Positions 57,595-64,000 of a stretch of 64,000 bases of DNA are shown here, piece by piece. Positions within the stretch are counted from its first letter, which is position 1. Each line of letters begins with the position of its first letter. The DNA is from Delphinus delphis. Lineage: Eukaryota > Chordata > Mammalia > Artiodactyla > Delphinidae. The DNA lies in assembly GCF_949987515.2 (NCBI RefSeq), contig NC_082684.1, positions 17,413,701 to 17,477,700 of the forward strand, in the 5' to 3' direction. A program made the position numbers and the translations under genes. The notes beneath the pieces are model-generated. The model did no database searches, was not told the origin of the DNA, and was given only the letters and a program-made list of their open reading frames with translations.

Positions 57595-57915
57595 ATTCTT
57601 CCAAGCTTGGTTCAAATGTCATGGAATCTGTCAAGATTTCCCTAAGCCACACATACTTGCTAAGTGTTTTCTGAGTCCTCTACCTATGCTCAATGTCAAT
57701 ACCTTCCTCCTCTGAGTTCGTGTAGAAACTTGTAGCTTCAGCTCCAGTCAAGCATTTTTTGTATATTGTAATTACATGTCCATGTGTCTTCCTCTCTTCT
57801 TGCATTTCAAATATCTCAAGCACAGGCTTTGCTTTACACATTTTTTTTTCCCAAGGTCTTGTTTAATGTCTATTGGTAGATACTCAATACATATCTGCTA
57901 CTTGCATGAATGATA
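57595..57915 (+). mobile_element. L2 LINE 3' end (ancient)
   Basis: CTTCCAAGCTTGGTTCAAAT, GTCATGGAATCTGTCAAGAT, TTCCCTAAGCCACACATACT, TGTATATTGTAATTACATGT, TAGATACTCAATACATATCT and GCTACTTGCATGAATGATAA follow the L2 3' end, ending in the usual TGAATGA-type terminus. Confidence 0.7.
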
Positions 57916-58320
57916 ACTTTATCTTTTTATTTCTGGGCAATAATGAGGCTACTTGCATCTTCACTTGTCAGAGTGGGAAAGAGGACATTAAATAATTTGC
58001 TCAAGCTTACACTTTTACAAGTGGCAAAACTGACAAACTCAAACTGCAAGTCCCATTATTTTTTTTCCTATTTCCCCATATAAAGTGATTTCATGCAACG
58101 ATACAAGGAGCTTGTCTAGATAGAGGATGTGTGGCACTCACTTACGAATCTTTCTCAGACTGAGGAAAAGGCACCAGTACACTTTCTGTCAGTGTCCCAG
58201 GGCCATAAGACAGCTTCAATGCCATCTTCAGAAGGAGAAGCTTCCAGACATAAGGGGGTTTCCAATGTGCACAAACTTCAGCAAGTTGGATAGGAAGCTA
58301 ATTTTCTCCTCAGTGAGGGT
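57916..58320. other. Unique DNA, no gene
   Basis: Open frame 58127-58327 is not supported by any domain. Confidence 0.5.
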
Positions 58321-58752
58321 CTGCTAGTTTGCTAGGGCTGCCACAACAAAGTACCACAAATGGAGTGGTTAAATAGCAGAAGTACATTATGTCACAATTC
58401 TGAAGGCTAGAAGTCTGAAGTCAATGTGTTGACCTGGTTGGTTCCCTCTGAGGACTGTCAAGAGGAATCTCTTACCTGCCTCTGTTGGTGGTTTACCAGA
58501 ACTTTTCTTGTTCCTTGGCTTGTGGTAGCATAACTCCAGTCTTCACATGGTGTTTTCCTTCTGTCTCTATCAGTGTCCAAGGTCACCAGACATATTGGAT
58601 TAGGAGCTCAGCTTACTCCAGTACAACTTTATCCTGACTTAACTAGTTATATCTGCAACAAACCTGTTTCCAAATAAGATGACATTCTGAGGTACTGGGA
58701 GTTAAGACTTGAACATATGAACTTCAGGAGGACACAATTCAACCCATAACAG
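58321..58752 (-). mobile_element. MaLR (MLT1-like) LTR, antisense
   Basis: CTGCTAGTTTGCTAGGGCTG, CCACAACAAAGTACCACAAA, TGTCACAATTCTGAAGGCTA, GAAGTCTGAAGTCAATGTGT, CTTCACATGGTGTTTTCC, ACAAACCTGTTTCCAAATAA and CAATTCAACCCATAACAG are in reverse-complement MLT1 order, near complete. The copy at 41268-41712 is homologous. Confidence 0.8.
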
Positions 58753-59014
58753 AGGCCAAAGCTCTTCAAAGAAGGACATACAATTTATAAGGGAACAATT
58801 TTTCAAAGAAGCAGAAGAATACAGTAGATGTGGATAGGCAAGCAATGACTGAGGGAGGATTTTTGTCTGTCTTTGCTATGAAGGTAGCCTATTGGCTTGT
58901 GAAAATACTGGATTTGAGGGGGCACCAGGAGGCCTCGACTCAGCTCTGTAACTGCCTTGAGTGTCTATGGAAGCTCTTGAGGCAGTCATCAGATTTGTGG
59001 AAACTACATTCATA

Positions 59015-59250
59015 ATAATAAGCACTTGTAATGCTTATAGTGTGCTAAGCACTGTTCTAGGCATTCTACTTATTTCAATGTTTATAATCCTTAATACAAC
59101 CTTATGAACTAGGTACTATGTTACTCCATATTGCAGGCAATTAAACTGAATCACCAGGAGGTTAAGTAGTTTGCTTTGGGTCACACTCAGATCATGATTT
59201 AAATTCAGGCAGTGAGGATTCAGAGTCTTTGAACTACATGGTTTGATACT
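59015..59250 (+). mobile_element. MIR SINE (ancient), near complete
   Basis: GTGCTAAGCACTGTTCTAGG, TATAATCCTTAATACAACCT, TATGAACTAGGTACTATG, GGAGGTTAAGTAGTTTGCTT and TGATTTAAATTCAGGCAGTG follow the full MIR order. Confidence 0.8.
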
Positions 59251-59267
59251 TAAGCATTTAGTCATTT

Positions 59268-59362
59268 ACTTCCTTTCTTTTCCTTTCCTCTCCCTACTTA
59301 TCTTCCATACCTTTCCTTCCTTGCTTTCTTCCTTTTTCTTTCTTCCTTTCTTCTTTCCTAGG
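59268..59362. repeat. Polypyrimidine (CTTTC/CTTCC) tract
   Basis: An almost pure C/T strand with units TTTCC, TTCCT and TTTCTTCC, broken by a few A and G. It begins where the MIR's 3' end should lie. Confidence 0.85.
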
Positions 59363-61289
59363 ATTTTTAAGGAGTAAAACTAAGAAAATACAAACTTCTT
59401 TTATTTTTATATGCACCTTCTCACTGAAGAACTTAATTCTTGCTAATACAAATCCACATTAAAGATTCAAGAAAAATATAGTCACTTCTTACTGATGTAT
59501 TCTCCAGAGACACATATATTCTCCAGAGATGGAGGTAGGGCATACTCCATGTGAATAAGTTGCCTTGATTTTGTATCTAGGCCCATTTTTACTTAATCAA
59601 GTGCCTTTACCAGTCAGCCTCTACTCTTAACCCCTAGGGGTAAGTGGGAAACTAAATTTATATTTTCACCTTCAATATCCAAATCCAGGGTCCTTCCTGC
59701 CACATGATCTTCAGAGCAAAAGCATCAGGAAATTCTTAATCTATTTTGTCTCCACAGCTTATAAGTAGCTGTCGTTATAAATAAAGGCTAACGTCACTCT
59801 CGTCAAACTTGAAATTTAACACGCGCTTTTGCCACTCGGTGAGGGATTGCCTCTAACACACTCACTACGTAAATCTCCTGTTCTCCAGAGGTTTTACTTT
59901 GGTATTATGCTACTAGAAAAGCCCATTTGGTAACAAAGACGTAGCAATATAAATAGTAATAATTAACCTTGAAAATAAGGCTGAAAATTCCAAAACACAG
60001 GATTGTTTTTCATAAAAGTTGCCATTTTTATCTCCCAAGCCAGAATTATTACTTGGAAATTAGACAGCTAGATCAAGACGCAGTCTGGAATGGGAAAATC
60101 ACATAAAGTTGACAGTTTCAGTCCTAGAATCAAGTTCAAGGTTAATCAAGGGAAAGTGTTTCTAAAGATATTATTCCTAGAACAATAAATAAAAATATTA
60201 ACATGTAATAGCTTGTATTGTAAAATTTTCCAACTAGCGGGCAGTTAAAAAAGATGCGTAAGTCTAATTCACGAATGGGAAGTTTCTCATGTCTGACACG
60301 TATAAAAAATACTGAGAAATAGATTTGTTCATCTTATATTTTATGTATTGCCGTCTTCAAATAAGAATGTTAAACCCTTTCAATGTTTGCTCACCCTTGA
60401 ATTTTTACCTTTCTCAGTCAATTTTAACAGTGCATTTGAATTACTCTACACATACATAAACTGTTTATGTCTTGAGTCAAACAGAGATAAAGAAGGAAAC
60501 ACTTCATAAAAATGTTATAATGACATCAGCACTTCAATATTTAGTCTGTGAGCATTCCATCATAGTTCCAAGAGATGTTTTAACAGTTTACTTGGTCTAT
60601 GTCTTGAGTTAAGAATTTCATATATGAAAGAAATCACAGTGTAAGAATCAAACTAGTGTCTTCATAATCCATGAATATTCAAGGCTGCAGAAGAGAATGG
60701 ATCAGTCATATCTTTGATTGTAAGTCACAAAAACTGAGGATTGATTTCTCAGACAACCAGGGAATACATTGGAAGAATATGAGGGATTCATTGACTTGAT
60801 AGGATGCTGGAACAGTAAACTTGGTGAAGTGACAAGAGCCAAGATTTCGCACTAGAATTTAAGGAGTAAGAACAAGAGCTCAGGTCTCACATTTTAGGAA
60901 ATCTCAGGTCTTTCTTTTCCTCGTTCAGGATTCAAGGTCCTTAGGGTGAATGTGTGATTAGCTAAACCCAAATAGGATCAGAATGAATTGACCTACAGAG
61001 CTTTTGCAGTCGGATGAAGGCACTACCCCACCAAAAATATTTAAAATAAGGAATTATTCCTCGAGGAGAACAAAATGAAAAAAGAAAGTTGGGATAGGCA
61101 TGGAATGAGAAGAAGGACAATGCAAACATGACTGATATTTGAAATGATGTGAGGGTTGTGTGTGTGTGTATGTATGCGATGGCTTTTTCTATTCATAAGA
61201 ATAATGTCTGAATGCTTGTATAAACTAATAACTCCATATAGATATATCGACATCCAATTCCTAAAGGCTCAAGATGTCAGGCAAAGTGT
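59363..61289. other. Unique DNA with a CpG-retaining segment
   Basis: No exon supported. Between about 59770 and 60300 CpGs are clearly denser than in neighbouring unique DNA (for example CTAACGTCACTCTCGTC and ACACGCGCTTTTGCCACTCG), without a recognised young repeat to explain it. A short GT run (TTGTGTGTGTGTGTATG) is at 61156-61172. Confidence 0.5.
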
Positions 61290-61500
61290 GTGTTTAGAGT
61301 CAGGAGACTGCAATCGAAATCCTGACAACGTTACTTTTAACCTATGATCTGGAGCATGTGATTTTGCTTCTTGATCTTTAGGTGCCTTAGGTGAAAGATG
61401 AGATTATATAAAAGTGACAACATAGAATGTTGTGAGATGAGAATATTCTATGTTAAAGTCATTTCTAAAATACAAAACACCATACACAAAGCGAATTTTC
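61290..61500 (-). mobile_element. MIR SINE (ancient), antisense, degraded
   Basis: GAGTCAGGAGACTGCAATCG, AAATCCTGACAACGTTACTT, TTAACCTATGATCTGGAGCA and GGTGAAAGATGAGATTATAT parallel the reverse-complement MIR, which normally begins with an 'agacctgggttcgaatcc' block. Heavily diverged. Confidence 0.6.
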
Positions 61501-62839
61501 ATTATTCAGATTTCTTGGGTCTAATGAGGGAGGCTGATTCTTTTTTTTTTTTTTCTCCCTTTTAAACATAGATCTTCTTTGCTTGCTCATTTCACACCAG
61601 AAGGACTCCTGAACAGGCCTTTAAAGACTATGAAACATTTTCTTTTGGCTGAGAAAGATGTGTCAGTAGAACTGAAGAAGCCGTCATAAAATCATTTTTC
61701 AAAAATGGAACAATTATCTTAACTAGTGAAGAAACTTGGGTTCATAATTTTAGCTCTAAGCAAAGGTGTGGCTTAGTCATTTTTATTTATGCCTTTAAAA
61801 GGCCTGCTTGTTTTGTCCTTTATATGACTTTTCCCAGTTAGCAAGGATATATTTTATACCTCCCTGTGAGGAATTTTATAAATTGTTTATTAATTTTGTT
61901 TTCCAAAACAGAGTTTATAAGTCTCAGATTTTCCCCCGTTCCATGTGACCTTTATTAGTCTTCCCTGAGGGCTGTTTTACTTCCTGCTTAGCTGGGATAG
62001 TTCTTGCAGTCATAATTGAAAATTAATGATGAGAAGCAGCCTCAGAACAAACCATTCCCTTTCCCCTTGCTCAGTCCAAGCAGTATACAATGCAGATTTT
62101 ATTTCAGGGACTGGAGAGGTGATTAATAGTCATAAGGCCCTGACACTGGCTTCAGATAAGTGGTGTAGTCTGGCAGGAACACAAATATGTGGACACCATT
62201 CCCATTAATCTCTGAACACCACATGGAAAGGAACAAGTCTTTGCAGGCCTCTATAAAGGGAGTTATTATTATGAGGCCAACTTTTCTATAAAGAAAGGAT
62301 AATTTGTAGCCTCTGTGAACCTGCCCAGGACCAAAAGGGTGACTATGCTCTATTTATAAAAGACTTTTCTCCAAATGAGAAGATGTAAATGGATTGTGAG
62401 GGTGAATAATAAGAAAATAAAAGTATGAAGAAACTGACAGTAAAATCTATGGACTCATAACTACTGATCTGTGAGCACTAGGAAGCTGGCCAGGGGCCAT
62501 GATTTTGTCAGTGCCCCAACTGAAGAATGCAGATGGCCCTCAATATATGTTGAGTGAATAGATAAATGGAAAGTTTGCATTTTTCAGGATGTAATACTTA
62601 TCTTTGATAATTGATAACTGAAAAATAAGGTAAAATGATACTGTATTTCTGCAATCTTTGATATTATGACTTTCATACTATTATTAAACAATGCCATGGT
62701 CACTTTTGCTATTTGTTATATAATAATTTTTATAATATTATTAAGCAATACCATGTTCTTCCACCCAGAAAACTCCAAATGCATCATTCTTCAGGTTGGC
62801 TCAAAATTTCCTTTCTGAATAAAGTCTATTACCTCTTAT
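61501..62839. other. Unique DNA, no gene
   Basis: Poly-T tract at 61541-61555. CTATTTATAAAAG at 62350 fits a MEF2-like motif, but a single match is weak. No exon supported. Confidence 0.5.
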
Positions 62840-63010
62840 CACTGGTGTCCCTGCATGGAGTACGTACTTCATTTTCCGTATTTATAGTTGTTGCAATGAT
62901 ATGTTGCAATTGATCAGCTTGTGAACTCCTTGAGGTGTAGATCACGGCATGCTATTACTGCTTTTCCTGCATTGCATCTAAAAGGTACTCAGTAAATGTT
63001 CCTTCAATTA
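62840..63010 (+). mobile_element. L2-type LINE 3' tail, probable
   Basis: GCTTGTGAACTCCTTGAGGT, GTAGATCACGGCATGCTATT and GGTACTCAGTAAATGTTCCT follow the common L2 3' end layout. Confidence 0.6.
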
Positions 63011-63559
63011 AAAACAATATTTATTTGAATAAATTACCTTGAATCCAGTTTTGCTTCTTCCCCTGACTTAGTGATCTGTAAGAGAAAATTCTCCTTCTAA
63101 TAGTTAAAAATATAGCTACTGGATGGGATGGTCTTGTTCTGGATGGAACACCTCTATTCTCTTGATGTGAGATGGATATTTGTCTTGGGATGGTTATATA
63201 AATGTTGATTTCCTCTTTCATTCTTGTCTAGATATGACACTTTCTCCCAAATAGAAACATAGGGGCTTTGCTGAGTTGGAGTTGGCACAACATTAGTTCT
63301 ATTTAACACTGATAGTTTTGAGAGAATAATTAGACACAAAGTCACATAGTTTCAGAGGTAGATGATTTTTAATCTGTTATGTAAAATATTTTTTATATCT
63401 AAATTCTATTTATTTACACTCTAAGGAGAGGGACAATTTACTAACTACTTCATTCAGTTAAAAAATTCAATATTAATTAAACAGATCTATAAATTAAATT
63501 AAACTGGTAGCATTATTTTTATTTTTTAATATGAGGTTTTCTTTGAATTTTATTTAATT
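63011..63559. other. Unique DNA, no gene
   Basis: Nothing recognised; AT-rich at the right, next to the L1. Confidence 0.5.
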
Positions 63560-64000
63560 TATTTTTTTGTAGAGCAGGTTCTTATTAGTCACCAATTTTA
63601 TATACATCACTGTATACATATCAATCCAAATCTCCCAATTAATCACACCACCACCACACCCCTCAGCCACTTTCCCCCCTTGGTGTCCATATATTTGTTC
63701 TCCACATTCGTGTCTCTATTTCTGCTCTGCAAACCGGTTCATCTGTATCATTTTTCTAGGTTCCACATGTATGCATTAATATATGATATTTGTTTTTCTC
63801 TTTCTGACTTACTTCACTCTGTATGACAGTCTCTAGATGAATCCATGTCTCTACAAATGACCCAATTTCGTTCCTTTTTATGGCTGAGTAATATTCTATT
63901 GTATATATGTACCACATCTTCTTTTCCCATTCATCTGTCGATGGGCATTTAGGTTGTTTCTATGACCTGGCTATTGAAAATAGTGCTTCAATGAACATTG
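63560..64000 (-). mobile_element. L1 LINE, antisense, cut by window end
   Basis: The antisense 3' UTR starts AGAGCAGGTTCTTATTAGTC. ORF2 C-terminal text follows, such as ATGGCTGAGTAATATTCTAT at 63880. The 3' UTR lineage is the one seen at 545-2068, with CAGGTTCTTATTAG as shared block. The window ends inside ORF2, so the length and left TSD partner are unknown. Confidence 0.92.

Noticed and set aside
62350..62362. MEF2-like CTATTTATAAAAG
   Set aside because: One AT-rich motif match in AT-rich DNA is expected by chance.

Overview
This is an AT-rich stretch of mammalian nuclear DNA, almost certainly from a whale or dolphin. The main evidence is eight copies of a tRNA-derived SINE of the cetacean/artiodactyl CHR type. 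Seven belong to one closely related group that begins with GGGCTTCCCTGGTGGCGCAG, has Pol III A and B boxes and ends in poly(A). There are also several L1 LINEs whose sequence matches what I remember of cetacean/artiodactyl L1, plus old mammal-wide repeats (MIR, L2, MaLR LTRs, ancient L1/HAL1-like LINEs). I see no protein-coding exon, functional RNA gene, CpG island or convincing promoter, so the window reads as intergenic or deep intronic DNA. All open frames longer than about 100 codons are relics of L1 ORFs, translations of SINEs or simple repeats, or unsupported chance frames.

Layout. 1-270: partial MaLR LTR. 529-2084: 5'-truncated antisense L1 with a perfect 16-bp target-site duplication (TSD) and a nested SINE. 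4.5-4.9 kb and 6.1-6.6 kb: old L1 pieces. 6801-10208: 3.4-kb antisense L1. 13.1-15.8 kb: two LTR-like elements. 16.0-19.9 kb: MIR, a SINE with a (TA)n tail, an old antisense LINE and a SINE with a perfect 17-bp TSD. 20447-27294: an end-to-end sense L1 with a 15-bp TSD, decayed ORF1 and ORF2, a shortened 5' UTR, a nested SINE and a striking rearrangement. 27.9-41 kb: one older SINE, one MIR, several microsatellites and long unique DNA. 41.3-44.8 kb: MaLR LTR, old LINE and two SINEs. 47.4-55.5 kb: L2, old LINE 3' ends, a SINE with a duplicated A box and a short L1 with a perfect 17-bp TSD. 56-63 kb: MIR and L2 relics and a MaLR LTR. 63560-64000: an antisense L1 running off the window.

The genes do not work together, because none is live. 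The content is a record of layered retrotransposition. L1 supplied the machinery, SINEs used it, and nested insertions give relative ages (SINE younger than L1 at 1.1 kb and 25.3 kb). The most unusual structure is at 22443-22714 inside the sense L1: a 46-bp duplication, three hairpins and a (TTTTATG)-like expansion, which looks like a multi-step template-switch event. A non-repeat segment around 59.77-60.3 kb retains unusually many CpGs and is the best candidate for non-repeat function. I found no convincing undescribed biological system.

Family names come from remembered consensus sequences, not a database search; TSDs, palindromes and duplications were read directly from the sequence.
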